This document shows positions 52,499 through 61,003 of a stretch of DNA of 64,000 bases, piece by piece (the first letter of the stretch is position 1; every line of letters begins with the position of its first letter). Source of the DNA: Planctomycetota bacterium. GTDB taxonomy: Bacteria; Planctomycetota; UBA1135; GCA-002686595. The stretch is from the NCBI GenBank assembly GCA_016714045.1, contig JADJNY010000008.1:259735-323734 (forward strand), given 5' to 3'. The notes beneath the pieces are model-generated. The model was not told the DNA's origin. It ran no database searches and saw only the letters and a list, made by a program, of their open reading frames with translations. The translations under genes were made by a program, and so were the position numbers.

Positions 52499-54120
52499 AC
52501 GGTGTTGAAGACGAAGCGCGTCGTGTGCAGGACCTTGTCCTGGTCCACGAGTTCGAAGGTGTCGCGCCAGGTGTGGTAGTCCTTGTTGCGCTCGATCGGC
52601 AGGCCCTCGAAGAAGAAGAGCGAAGGGATGCCGAGCTCGTGGAAGCTGTAGTGGTCCGAGCGCTGGAAGAGCTCCTCTCCCTGTCGGAGCACGAGCTTGG
52701 TCACGCCGCTCGGGCGCAGCGCGCGCGCGCGCTGCAGCACCTTCTCGAGCGACGGATTCTGGTTCAGCCCCAGCACGGCGAGCTCGTCGGCGTCGCCGCG
52801 GCCGATCATGTCGAGGTTGACCATCGCGACGATCGTCTCGCGCTCGACCGGCAACCGCGCGCAGAAGGCCTTCGAGCCGAGCAGCCCGTCCTCCTCGCCC
52901 GAGAACGCGCAGAAGTAGACCGAACGGCGCGGGCCCGCGCTGGCGACCGCCTCGGCGAGCTCGAGCAGCGCCGACGTTCCGGACGCGTTGTCGTCGGCGC
53001 CGAAGCCGATGCGGCCGCGCTCGTCGACGCCGACGTGGTCGTAGTGCGCGCCGACGACGACGTACTCGTCGGGGAGCTCGCTGCCGCGCACGAGCCCGAC
53101 CACATTGTCGATCGCGATCGAATCGCGGCGGACACGGCTCTCGACCTCGACGCGAGCGCCCTCCTTCAAGCGCACGGGCTTGAGCGCGCGATCGATGCGG
53201 TCCGCGAGGGCCAGCACGTCCTCGCCGAGCAGCTTCGCCGCGCACGCGGGCGAGAGCTCGAGCACGGGCAGGCGGTGCTTCGGCTCTGGATCGCTCGGCG
53301 AGCCGACCCACTCGGCCCACGTGTGACGGAACGCGAGCCGGGCGCGCGGCTCCGGCGCGGGCTTCTTCTTGTCCTTGCCCTTCACGGGCGGCGGACGGCG
53401 CACGACGAGGACCGCGGCGGAGCCGGCCTGCGCGAGCGCGTCGATCTTGCGCCACAGCGCGGCGGCGGGCGAGACCTCCGGACCGTCGAACGCGCGCGGG
53501 TGCTCTGGTTCGCCGGCGACGACGAGCGCGACCTTCCCGCGCAGCTTGAGGCCGTCGAGGTCGCTGTACTTCTCCGTGCGCGCGTCGATGCCGAAGCCGG
53601 CGAAGACGAGCTCGCCCGCGGCGGCCCCCTCTTGCCCCGCGACGGGCACGAAGTCCACGCCGAGTTCGAACGGCGCGCCGTTCGCGATCGCGAGCTTCGA
53701 CGCCGCATCCGGCGCGGGGAGCTCGCGCTTCCACGGCCGGAGGAACGTCGCGCGCGCCGACGTGTCCGGCGCGGGAGCCGGTGCACCGTCCGCCGGCCTC
53801 GGCGGCGCGGGTTCGTCGGCGCCCGCGGGCGGCGTCCCGCGAAGTTCACGCCACACGAGCTCCGAATCCGGCGCGGGGACGAGGCCCGCGTCGTCGAAGC
53901 GCTCGACGATGCGGCGCGCGGCGAGCTCGAGGCCGACGCTCGGCGTGTCGCGTCCTTCGAGCTCCGGGCTCGCGAGGTAGCGCAGGTCGTGGACGAGCTC
54001 CGTCGCGCGGATCGAATCGTAGCCCGTGGCAAAGCCCCCGCCCGCGCGCACCGCGTGCGCGAAGAGGGCGAGGACGATGAAGCTCGCGAGGCCGTGTCGA
54101 CGCGGATCCAAGGCCGCCAA
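52450..54120 (-). CDS. M28-family zinc aminopeptidase, secreted
   Basis: About 556 residues. The M28 core is complete: VVVGAHYDHVGVDERGR (metal His and Asp), FGADDNASGTSALLELAE (bridging Asp), YFCAFSGEEDGLLGSKAF (catalytic Glu-Glu), MVNLDMIGRG and DHYSFHELGIPSLFFFEG (metal His). A PA-like domain is inserted at about residues 170-300, including KVALVVAGEPEHP and AAVLVVRRPP. A signal-like segment (LASFIVLALFAHAVRAGGG) follows possible TTG starts at 54120 or 54111; no ATG is suitable, so the start is uncertain. It is followed by the PBP4-type gene. Confidence 0.9.
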   Translation of the reverse strand: MAALDPRRHGLASFIVLALFAHAVRAGGGFATGYDSIRATELVHDLRYLASPELEGRDTPSVGLELAARRIVERFDDAGLVPAPDSELVWRELRGTPPAGADEPAPPRPADGAPAPAPDTSARATFLRPWKRELPAPDAASKLAIANGAPFELGVDFVPVAGQEGAAAGELVFAGFGIDARTEKYSDLDGLKLRGKVALVVAGEPEHPRAFDGPEVSPAAALWRKIDALAQAGSAAVLVVRRPPPVKGKDKKKPAPEPRARLAFRHTWAEWVGSPSDPEPKHRLPVLELSPACAAKLLGEDVLALADRIDRALKPVRLKEGARVEVESRVRRDSIAIDNVVGLVRGSELPDEYVVVGAHYDHVGVDERGRIGFGADDNASGTSALLELAEAVASAGPRRSVYFCAFSGEEDGLLGSKAFCARLPVERETIVAMVNLDMIGRGDADELAVLGLNQNPSLEKVLQRARALRPSGVTKLVLRQGEELFQRSDHYSFHELGIPSLFFFEGLPIERNKDYHTWRDTFELVDQDKVLHTTRFVFNTVWLLSNDDDRPPKPRG

Positions 54121-54143
54121 CCTGCCCTCCAGGCGGCGCGCGT

Positions 54144-54959
54144 TCAAGGGCGTGCAGCGCGTCGTTCCGCGGACGGCCGCGGAGCCGGGACGTGGCGCGA
54201 GAGGTCGTGCGCGAGTTCGATGCGGCCGGAGAACGTGCGCGCGGCGACGCGGCGCGCGTCCTCGGGCTCGAGCTCCGGGTAGAAGTGGGTCAGGAGCAGC
54301 GCGCCGACGTCCGCGGCGCGCGCGATCCGCGCGGCGCCGGACGGCGTGAGGTGGTGCTCGACCGCGCGGTCGTCCGGGAAGGAGCATTCGCACGCGAAGA
54401 GGTCCGTGCCGGCGGCGAGCGCGGCGAGCTCCTCGACCTCACCGCTGTCGCCGCTGAAGGTCACGGAGCAGCCGCCGAGCTCCGCACGCCACGCCAGCGC
54501 CTCGGGCGTGTGCCTCGTCGGCGCGCACCGGAGCTCGAGCGCGCCACGCTCGAGCCGCTCCCCGGGCTCGACTTCGACGACGCTCGTGCGCTCGAAGCGC
54601 GTCCAGGAGCGCGTCCCGAAGGTCGCGGCGCCGCGCTCGAGCAGCGCCGCGAGCCCGCGCGGTCCGACGAGCTCGAGGTCGCCGCACGCGGGACCCGACG
54701 GGTTGCGCCGCGCGAAGGCGAGCGCGAAGAGGTCGAGGCAGTGGTCCGGGTGGAAGTGGCTGACGACCACGCGCTCGATCGCGTGCGCACCGAAGCCCGC
54801 CGCGCCGAGCGAGCGCAGCGTCCCAGGGCCGCAGTCGAAGAGCGTCACGCGCTCCGCGTCCGTAGGCGCGAGCGCGTTTCCGGCGGGGCCGTGGCCCGCG
54901 CGGGGCAGGATCGAGCCCGAGCCGAGCACGATCCAGGTGAAGGGCGGCCGCGCGGTCAC
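54144..54959 (-). CDS. Metallo-beta-lactamase-fold hydrolase (RNase Z-like)
   Basis: 271 residues, GTG start. The MBL metal motif is VVVSHFHPDHCLDLFALAFA. Other parts are the first loop FDCGPGTLRSLG, VTFSGDSGEVEELAALAAG (Asp), a class-type ACECSFPDD and LLLTHFYPELEP (His). It has the RNase Z/ElaC or arylsulfatase-like branch pattern but lacks a clear exosite arm, so I call only the fold. The GTG is six bases after TAGAAC, which overlaps the stop of the upstream gene. Confidence 0.87.
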   Translation of the reverse strand: MTARPPFTWIVLGSGSILPRAGHGPAGNALAPTDAERVTLFDCGPGTLRSLGAAGFGAHAIERVVVSHFHPDHCLDLFALAFARRNPSGPACGDLELVGPRGLAALLERGAATFGTRSWTRFERTSVVEVEPGERLERGALELRCAPTRHTPEALAWRAELGGCSVTFSGDSGEVEELAALAAGTDLFACECSFPDDRAVEHHLTPSGAARIARAADVGALLLTHFYPELEPEDARRVAARTFSGRIELAHDLSRHVPAPRPSAERRAARP

Positions 54960-54968
54960 GCGGCGGTT

Positions 54969-55328
54969 CTACCCGCGCGACGCGGCGCGCGGAAGCTCGC
55001 TCCCGTTCGCCGGCCGGAGGTGGAAGCGCGTGAAGCGCCCCCCGTCGACCTCGTAGCGGACGAGCTGCGTCCGCGGCGGGAGGCCGTCGGGCAGGACCAG
55101 GATCTCGGCCGAGTATCCGACGCCTTCCGGGCGCGCAGCGACCGTTCGGAAGCTGATCTGCCGCGGGACGTGATAGAGGAAGCACAGGATGTCGTGCCGT
55201 CCGTGGAAGCGCAGCTCCTGGCTGCCCATGCGGGTGCGGAACTCGGCGTCGCGGGCGAACAAGTCCGCGCAAGCGCGCGTGTCGACCGTGAGCAGGCGGG
55301 TGTAGTCGTCGATCAGTTCTCGGCTCAT
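54969..55328 (-). CDS. NTF2/SnoaL-like small protein
   Basis: 119 residues with the pattern of a nuclear-transport-factor-2-like fold: an N-terminal helix (ELIDDYTRLLTVDTRACADL) followed by FARDAEFRTRMGSQELRFHGRHD and beta-strands. No signal peptide is present. Such proteins are small enzymes or binding proteins of varied function. The 190 bases upstream, before galE ends, hold nothing recognised. Confidence 0.75.
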   Translation of the reverse strand: MSRELIDDYTRLLTVDTRACADLFARDAEFRTRMGSQELRFHGRHDILCFLYHVPRQISFRTVAARPEGVGYSAEILVLPDGLPPRTQLVRYEVDGGRFTRFHLRPANGSELPRAASRG

Positions 55329-55518
55329 GAGGCGGGAATCGAGGTGGTCCTGGCCGGGCGCGGGCTTCTATCCGCGCCGTGCGCCACGGACACCGATTCC
55401 TTCCGCTTCGCGCGCGGAATTCCCGCGCGTTCGACGCGCGAGCACGTCGAACGTGCAGGTGCGGCTCGGGCGCGAACCGTGCGCGCACCGAAACGGAACA
55501 CGGAGCGCGCGGCGCGCG

Positions 55519-56540
55519 TCAGGCGCCGTCGAAGCCGCGCGGATGGGCGCGCAGGAAGCTCCACGCATCGCGCACGATGTCCTCGAGGCTCGCTCGACGC
55601 GGTTTCCATCCGAAGAGGTCCAGCGCGCGCGTCCGCCGCTGACGAGCTCCGGCGGATCGCCGGCCCGACGCTCGGCGATCCGCGTCGGGATCGCGTGTCC
55701 GGTGACCCGGCGCGCGGTCTCGATCACCTGCCGCACCGAGAACCCCGTGCCCGTCCCGAGGTTCACGAAGAGCTCCGTCGTCCCCGACTGCAGGACGGCG
55801 AGCGCGCGCCGGTGTGCATCGGCGAGGTCCTCGACGTGGATGTAGTCGCGGATGCACGTCCCGTCGGCCGTCGGGTAGTCCGTGCCGAAGATCGTGATCT
55901 CCTTGTGCTGGCCCAAGGCGACTTGGAGCACGAGCGGGATCAGGTGCGTCTCGGGCTCGTGGTGCTCGCCGAGCGTGCCGTCCTGCGCGGCGCCCGCCGC
56001 GTTGAAGTAGCGCGGCGCAGCGACCCGGAGCCCGTAGGCGCGGGAGTAGTCCTGGAGCATGTGCTCGATGTGGAGCTTCGTCTTCCCATAAGGAGAGATC
56101 GGGACCTGCGGGTGGTCCTCGGTCAGCGGGAGGCGGACGGGGTTCCCGTACGTCGCGCAGGTCGAACTGAACACGATGTCCCGGGTGCCCGACGCGCGCA
56201 TCGCCTCGAGCAGGTTCCACGTGCAGAGCACGTTCTCGCGGTAGTACTTCGAGGGGTCCGTGACCGACTCCCCCACGTAGCACTTCGCCGCGAAGTGGAC
56301 GACGCCGGCGGGGCGGACGCGCGCGAAGACCTCGGCCAGGCGCTCGCGGTCGGCGAGGTCGACGACCTCGAGCGGCGAGCGCACCGCGGCGCGGTGCCCC
56401 GTCGAGAGGTTGTCGAGGACGACGACGGGCACGCCGTGCTCCTCGAGATGCCGGACGGTGTGGCTGCCGATGTAGCCCGCGCCGCCGACGACGAGGACCG
56501 GCCCGCGTACCGCGGGCGACGAGGAAGTGGACGGGACCAT
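55519..56540 (-). CDS. galE: UDP-glucose 4-epimerase, one frameshift near the 3' end
   Basis: Interconverts UDP-glucose and UDP-galactose for surface polysaccharide synthesis. The extended SDR motifs are VLVVGGAGYIGSHTVRHLEE, VVHFAAKCYVGESV, SSTCATYG, YGKTK (Tyr and Lys), APRYFNAAGA, GTCIRDYIHVEDLADAH and VNLGTGTGFSVRQVI. The last 40 residues are in another frame: after GDPPELVS, at about 55625, the ending LFGWKPRRASLEDIVRDAWS gives the expected C-terminus. TAGAGT lies nine bases before the ATG, so the transcript is probably leaderless. Confidence 0.92.
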
Positions 56541-56549
56541 GCGCGCGCG

Positions 56550-56555
56550 ACTCTA
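56550..56555 (-). promoter_or_regulatory. TANNNT -10-like element of galE, leaderless start candidate
   Basis: TAGAGT on the minus strand, preceded by GC, nine bases before the galE ATG; no Shine-Dalgarno between. Confidence 0.45.
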
Positions 56556-56605
56556 GCTCCGCGCGCGCGGCGGAGCGAGAGGCCGCTCGCCCCTGGACGC
56601 ACGCA

Positions 56606-57991
56606 TCACGCGCGCTCGACGACGCGGACTCCCGCGCGCTCGAGGTCGCGCCAGAACCGCGGCCAGGACTTGCGCACGCAGTCGGCGTCGCGCACCCACA
56701 CGCCCGGGCGCACGAGCCCGAGGAGCGCGAACGCGAACGCCATGCGGTGATCGCCGTGTGGATCGAGCTCGATCGCCTCGGAGCGCGCGCGGCACGCGCC
56801 CGGCCCGATCGCGAGCCGGTCGGCGCCGGCGTGCGCCTCGAACCCCAGTGCCGCGAGCCCGCCGGCGAGCACCGCGATGCGCGAGCTCTCCTTGCCCGGG
56901 AGCGTGCCGAGCCCCGTCAGCGTCGAACGCGCGCCCGAGTTCCACGCCGCCGCCGCCGCGACCGCGGCGAGCACCGGCGCGAGGTCCGGCTCGCGCTCGA
57001 GGTCGAGCTCGACGCAGCGCGTCGGCGCTCCGCGCGCGAAAAGCCCGTCCTCGTCGGCGCGCGCGTCGCATCCGAACGCGGCGAGGTGGTCGACGATGCG
57101 CACGTCGCCCTGCGTCGAGGCCCGCGAGAGCCCGGGGACGCGGAGCTCGCCGCCCGAGAGGCACCCGGCAGCGAGCGCGACCGCGGCGCTCGACGCATCG
57201 GGCTCGACGACCCACGGCGCCGCGCCGGGACGCAGCGGTCCGCGCACGCGAAAACGCTCCTCGCCGTGCGCCGCGACCGCCGTTTCGACGGCGACGCCGA
57301 AGCGGCGGAGCAGCGCGAGCGTCATCTCCAGGTAGGGCCGGCTCGGGATCGCGCCGACGACGACGAGCTCGATCTCGTCGGGGTACGCGGCGAGGGCGAC
57401 GAGCAGCGCGCTCACTTCCTGGCTCGACGATGGGCGCTCGAGGACGAGATCGCTCGGCGGTCCGATCGGTCGCACGCGTAGCGCGAACGTGGCACGCGCG
57501 TCGCCGCCCGACGCGCTCTCGAGTCCGACGCCCGCGGCGCGGAGCGCGTCGACGAGCGCGGGGCTCGAACGGCGCGCGAGCGTGCCGAACGGCGCGAGCT
57601 CGAACCCCGCGCCGGCGCGGCCGCAGAAGCCGAGCGCGGCCAGCGCAAGGCGCGCGAGCGTTCCCGACTCACCGACCGGGAGCGGATCGGGCGGACTCCA
57701 GCCGCGGTGCGGGCCCGGCGGGCGCCCGACGATGCGCACGGCGGCGGGCGCCAGGTCCTCGACCTCGGTCGCGACGAGGCGCGCGGTGCGGCGGGCGGCG
57801 AGCACGTCCTCGCCGTCGGGGAGCGCCGTGATGCGCGTCTCGTCCGAGGCGAGGCTCGCGACGATGAGGAGCCGCTGCGCGAGCGACTTCGAGCCTGGCA
57901 CGCGGAGCACTCCGCACGACACTCCGCCCGGGGCGAAACCGCGGGCGCGTGCTCCGTACGAGCCGTCCCGCGGTTCGTGGGGCGTCGTCAT
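56606..57991 (-). CDS. aroA: 3-phosphoshikimate 1-carboxyvinyltransferase (EPSP synthase)
   Basis: Sixth step of the shikimate pathway. 461 residues with VLRVPGSKSLAQRLLIVASL at the N-terminus (shikimate-3-phosphate and PEP site), LPVGESGTLARLALAALG in place of the more usual GNAGT loop, RPSSSQEVSALLVALA, RPYLEMTLALLRRFGV, VEPDASSAAVALAAGC and IELDPHGDHRMAFAFALLG (catalytic Asp-His-Arg). The GES-GT version of the LxxGNSGT motif is a divergent but functional-looking form. TACAAT sits nine bases upstream of the ATG; divergent from purC. Confidence 0.92.
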   Translation of the reverse strand: MTTPHEPRDGSYGARARGFAPGGVSCGVLRVPGSKSLAQRLLIVASLASDETRITALPDGEDVLAARRTARLVATEVEDLAPAAVRIVGRPPGPHRGWSPPDPLPVGESGTLARLALAALGFCGRAGAGFELAPFGTLARRSSPALVDALRAAGVGLESASGGDARATFALRVRPIGPPSDLVLERPSSSQEVSALLVALAAYPDEIELVVVGAIPSRPYLEMTLALLRRFGVAVETAVAAHGEERFRVRGPLRPGAAPWVVEPDASSAAVALAAGCLSGGELRVPGLSRASTQGDVRIVDHLAAFGCDARADEDGLFARGAPTRCVELDLEREPDLAPVLAAVAAAAAWNSGARSTLTGLGTLPGKESSRIAVLAGGLAALGFEAHAGADRLAIGPGACRARSEAIELDPHGDHRMAFAFALLGLVRPGVWVRDADCVRKSWPRFWRDLERAGVRVVERA

Positions 57992-58000
57992 CGGGCACGG

Positions 58001-58006
58001 ATTGTA
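58001..58006 (-). promoter_or_regulatory. TACAAT -10 element of aroA, leaderless start candidate
   Basis: TACAAT on the minus strand, preceded by GC, nine bases before the aroA ATG. It is the best -10 match in the window and would put the transcript start at the start codon. Confidence 0.5.
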
Positions 58007-58030
58007 GCGGCACGGGGCGCCTGACATACT
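58002..58030 (+). promoter_or_regulatory. Candidate sigma-70 promoter of purC-purE
   Basis: TTGTAG (58002-58007) and CATACT (58025-58030) are 17 bases apart and each match the consensus at four of six positions; the purC ATG is 61 bases downstream. The -35 overlaps the divergent aroA -10. Confidence 0.4.
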
Positions 58031-58091
58031 CCCGGGCCCACCCCGCCGCGTCTGCGGCGCGCGCGCACTCCGCGCGCACGAGAGATCCCCC

Positions 58092-59024
58092 ATGAACACC
58101 GCCCCCGTCTACCTCGGACGCGACGAACGCGTGCCGGGCTACAAGCTCCTCGCCTCGGGCAAGGTGCGCGACGTCTACGAGCTCGACGCGCGCCACCTCC
58201 TCTTCGTCACGACGGACCGCGTGTCCGCGTTCGACGTCGTCATGCGCGAGGGCATCCCGTGGAAGGGGTGCGTGCTCACCGCGATCTCCGCGTTCTGGTT
58301 CGAGCACACGCGCGACGTGATCGAGAACCACCTGATCAGCACGTCCGTCGAGGAGCTGAGCGGCCTCGACGCCGGGTGGCGTGAGCGCCTCCGCGGTCGG
58401 ATCATGATCGTCCGCCGCTGCCAGCCGACGACGGTCGAGTGGGTCGTGCGCGGCTACATCGCCGGTTCGGGCTGGAAGGACTACCAGAAGACGAAGAGCG
58501 TGTGCGGCATCCCGCTCCCGGACGGGTTGCAGCTCTCGTCGCGCCTTCCGAAGCCGATCCTGACGCCGACGACGAAGGACAAGGACCACGACCTGCCGCT
58601 GACGCCCGCCGAAGCGCGCGTGCGCGTCGGCGCGAGCGTGTTCGACCGCGCCGAGAAGGCCGCGATCGAGCTCTTCCAACGCGGCTCGCGCGAGCTCGAT
58701 AAGCACGGGATCCTCCTCGCCGACACGAAGTTCGAGTTCGGCGAGCTCGACGGACGACTGATCCTGATCGACGAGGCGCTGACGCCCGACAGCTCGCGTT
58801 TCTGGCCGAAGAGCGCATGGAAGCCGGGCACGAACCCGCCGAGCTACGACAAGCAGGTCCTGCGCGATTGGCTCGAGGCGCAGCCGTGGAACAAGAACCC
58901 GCCGCCGCCCGCGCTGCCGCGCGAGCTCGTCGAGCAGGTCGCGCAGCGCTACCTCGACATCTGCGAGACGATTACCGGGCGCTCGCCCGCGAAGCCGGCT
59001 GCGTCGGCGGGAGCGCGCGCGTGA
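58092..59024 (+). CDS. purC: Phosphoribosylaminoimidazole-succinocarboxamide (SAICAR) synthase
   Basis: Purine biosynthesis, joining aspartate to CAIR with ATP. 310 residues, of the longer yeast-like form rather than the 240-residue bacterial one. Motifs are YKLLASGKVRDVYELD, LLFVTTDRVSAFDVVM, VRRCQPTTVEWVVRGYIAGS, LLADTKFEFGELDGRLILID with EALTPDSSRFWP, and PPSYDKQVLRDWLEAQPWNK. The stop overlaps the purE GTG start (GTGA), giving a two-gene operon. Confidence 0.96.
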   Translation: MNTAPVYLGRDERVPGYKLLASGKVRDVYELDARHLLFVTTDRVSAFDVVMREGIPWKGCVLTAISAFWFEHTRDVIENHLISTSVEELSGLDAGWRERLRGRIMIVRRCQPTTVEWVVRGYIAGSGWKDYQKTKSVCGIPLPDGLQLSSRLPKPILTPTTKDKDHDLPLTPAEARVRVGASVFDRAEKAAIELFQRGSRELDKHGILLADTKFEFGELDGRLILIDEALTPDSSRFWPKSAWKPGTNPPSYDKQVLRDWLEAQPWNKNPPPPALPRELVEQVAQRYLDICETITGRSPAKPAASAGARA

Positions 59025-59521
59025 AGGTCGCCATCCTGATGGGCTCCGACTCCGACCTCCCGCGACTCGAGGCGTGCTTCGAGAAGCTGCGCGAGCTCGA
59101 GATCCCGTACGAAGCGCGCGTGCTCTCCGCGCATCGCACGCCCGACGCGGCCGTGCGCTACGTCCGCGAAGCGCCCGCGAAGGGCGTGCGCGTGTTCATC
59201 TGCGCCGCCGGCTCGGCCGCACACCTCGCGGGCGTCGTCGCGGGGCACACGGACCTGCCCGTGATCGGGATCCCGCTCGACAACCCGCCGCTCGGCGGCC
59301 TCGACGCGCTGCTCTCCACGGTGCAGATGCCCGGCGGCGTGCCGGTCGCGACCGTCGCCGTCGGCGGCGGCGGACCGATGAACGCGGCCCTGCTCGCGGC
59401 GCGCATCCTCGCGCTGGTCGACGCGCCACTCGCGCGGCGGCTGGAGCAGTTCCGCGTCGGGCAGACCGAGAAGGTCCTTCAGAAGGACGCGGCGCTGCAG
59501 GCACGGCTCGCCGCGCGCTGA
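59021..59521 (+). CDS. purE: N5-carboxyaminoimidazole ribonucleotide mutase
   Basis: Class I PurE of 166 residues. Motifs are VAILMGSDSDLPRLEACFE, YEARVLSAHRTPDAAVRYV (catalytic His), VFICAAGSAAHLAGVVAGHT, PVIGIPLDNPPLGGLDALLS and VQMPGGVPVATVAVGG. The start is a GTG overlapping the purC stop. It converts N5-CAIR to CAIR, the substrate of PurC. A perfect hairpin terminator begins 36 bases after the stop. Confidence 0.96.
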   Translation: MKVAILMGSDSDLPRLEACFEKLRELEIPYEARVLSAHRTPDAAVRYVREAPAKGVRVFICAAGSAAHLAGVVAGHTDLPVIGIPLDNPPLGGLDALLSTVQMPGGVPVATVAVGGGGPMNAALLAARILALVDAPLARRLEQFRVGQTEKVLQKDAALQARLAAR

Positions 59522-59556
59522 CTGCACGCGCTCGTCGAACGCGCTAGGAAACGACG

Positions 59557-59580
59557 GCGCGGAGCCCGGCGGCTCCGCGC
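59557..59580. terminator. Perfect 10-bp hairpin, terminator between purE and HEAT gene
   Basis: GCGCGGAGCC, loop CGGC, then its exact complement, followed on the plus strand by a T-containing tail (GTGTTTCT). It lies between convergent genes and can serve both. Confidence 0.7.
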
Positions 59581-59606
59581 AGCGTGTTTCTGCTCGATGG
59601 ACTCGC

Positions 59607-60997
59607 TCAGCCCTGCGCGACGATCGTCCACGCGGACGGATCGAGCGGGAGCTTCTTGCCCGTGAGCCGCTGCAGCGAGCTCCACGCGGCCTTGCGCAGT
59701 CCCTCGTCGTCCGCGCTCAGCACGCGCACGAGGTCCTGCGCGACGCCGGGCGAACCCAGCTCCCCCAGCACCTGGGCGATCGCGATCGCGAGCGTCGGCG
59801 ACTTCGCCTGCAGCTGCGGGGCCAACGCGCGCGCCGTGTCGTGGCGGAACAGAGCATGCGCGGATAGCGCTCCCGCGGCCTCGATCACGCGTGCCGGGTC
59901 TTCGTCCTCGAGCACCTGGATCCAGCGCGCGCCTTCCGTCTCGAACCAATCGAGTTCGGCGCCGAACCAGTCGCGCCAGGCCGCCGCGTCCGCTTCGAAG
60001 TCCTGGCCCGACATCCGACGCAACGACCACAACGCGGACTGGCCGACGAGACGTTGTTCGTCGTCGAACGCGGCGACGAACACGTCAAAGGAACGGTAGT
60101 CGTGCGCGCGACCGAGCGCTGCGAGGGCCTACCGCCGCACGCGCCAGTCCTGGTCGGTGAGGAATGGCCGCAGCCACGTCAGCTTCTCGTCGGGCAGCGT
60201 CCCGAGCGTGGACTCGACCAGGCGGCCCGTCTGAGCGAGTACGACCAAGTCGAGGGCGCCGTCGCGACCGAGGAAGCCGAGCAGCACGTCGACCGCCTTC
60301 GCGCGACCGGAGCCGCCGAGTCCGCGGACGACGGCGGGCAGGAGTCGCGGTTCCAGCGTCTTCGCGTGCGCCGCGAGGGCGGCGAACGCCTCGTCGTCGT
60401 GCTCGAGGATCTGGGCAAGCGCTTCTTCCGTCGGCGCCTGCACGTAGGCGCGGTTCAGGTGGATCGGCTCGAACGACGTCATTCCGTCGATCCACGCGTC
60501 GACCGCGCGCGGACCACCGAGTTCGCCCAGCACGCGCACGCCGACGAGCTTGACGTCGACGGTGCCGCGCAAGATCGCCGACGCGATCGCCGGGACGACC
60601 TTCGCGTTCGGCAAGCGCTTCAGCGCGTCGATGACGATCACGTCGTCGCGCGGAACCTCCGGGAGAACCACCGGTTCGTCGGAGTCCGGCACGGGGGTCT
60701 CTTCGACGCGCGGCGCGGGCCCCTCCATCGTCCCCGCGAGGAACGCGAACAGCGCAGGAGCGGCGTCCGGACCGAGCTGGACGAGCTCGAAGACGACGTC
60801 CTCGTGCACGCGGCCGCGCAAGTTCACGGGGCCGAGGATGCGCAGGATCTCGCGCCCGAACTTCGAGTCCGTCCGTTGCGGGACGAAGGTCGGCCAGCGC
60901 GAGTCACCCGGCGACGCGGCCGCCGGCGCGGATAGGAGACCGGCGCCCGTGGAGGTCACGAGCGCCGCGAGGAAGACGAGCTGGGGAGGTTGGACAT
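59607..60997 (-). CDS. Secreted HEAT-repeat protein, frameshifted
   Basis: About 463 residues of alpha-helical HEAT-like repeats: VIVIDALKRLPNAKVVPAIA, VKLVGVRVLGELGGPRAVDA, LLPAVVRGLGGSGRAKAVDV and IAIAQVLGELGSPGVAQDLV. The N-terminus would be MSNLPQLVFLAALVTSTGAG, a good signal peptide, if one C is added to the CCCC run at about 60981; a second frame break lies at about 60122 between DQDWRVRR and ALAALGRAHDYRSF. It starts seven bases after the pilin-type gene, so it belongs to the pilus-like operon. A scaffold role is possible; no catalytic motif is seen. Confidence 0.8.
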
Positions 60998-61003
60998 GAT
61001 GGA

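Noticed and set aside
55329..55518. A further short gene in the gap between galE and the NTF2-like gene
   Set aside because: Open frames there are only shadows of galE or lack a plausible start and conserved sequence.
58008..58091. Purine riboswitch before purC
   Set aside because: The leader is about 60 bases, lacks the conserved purine aptamer core and has no switch-like terminator.
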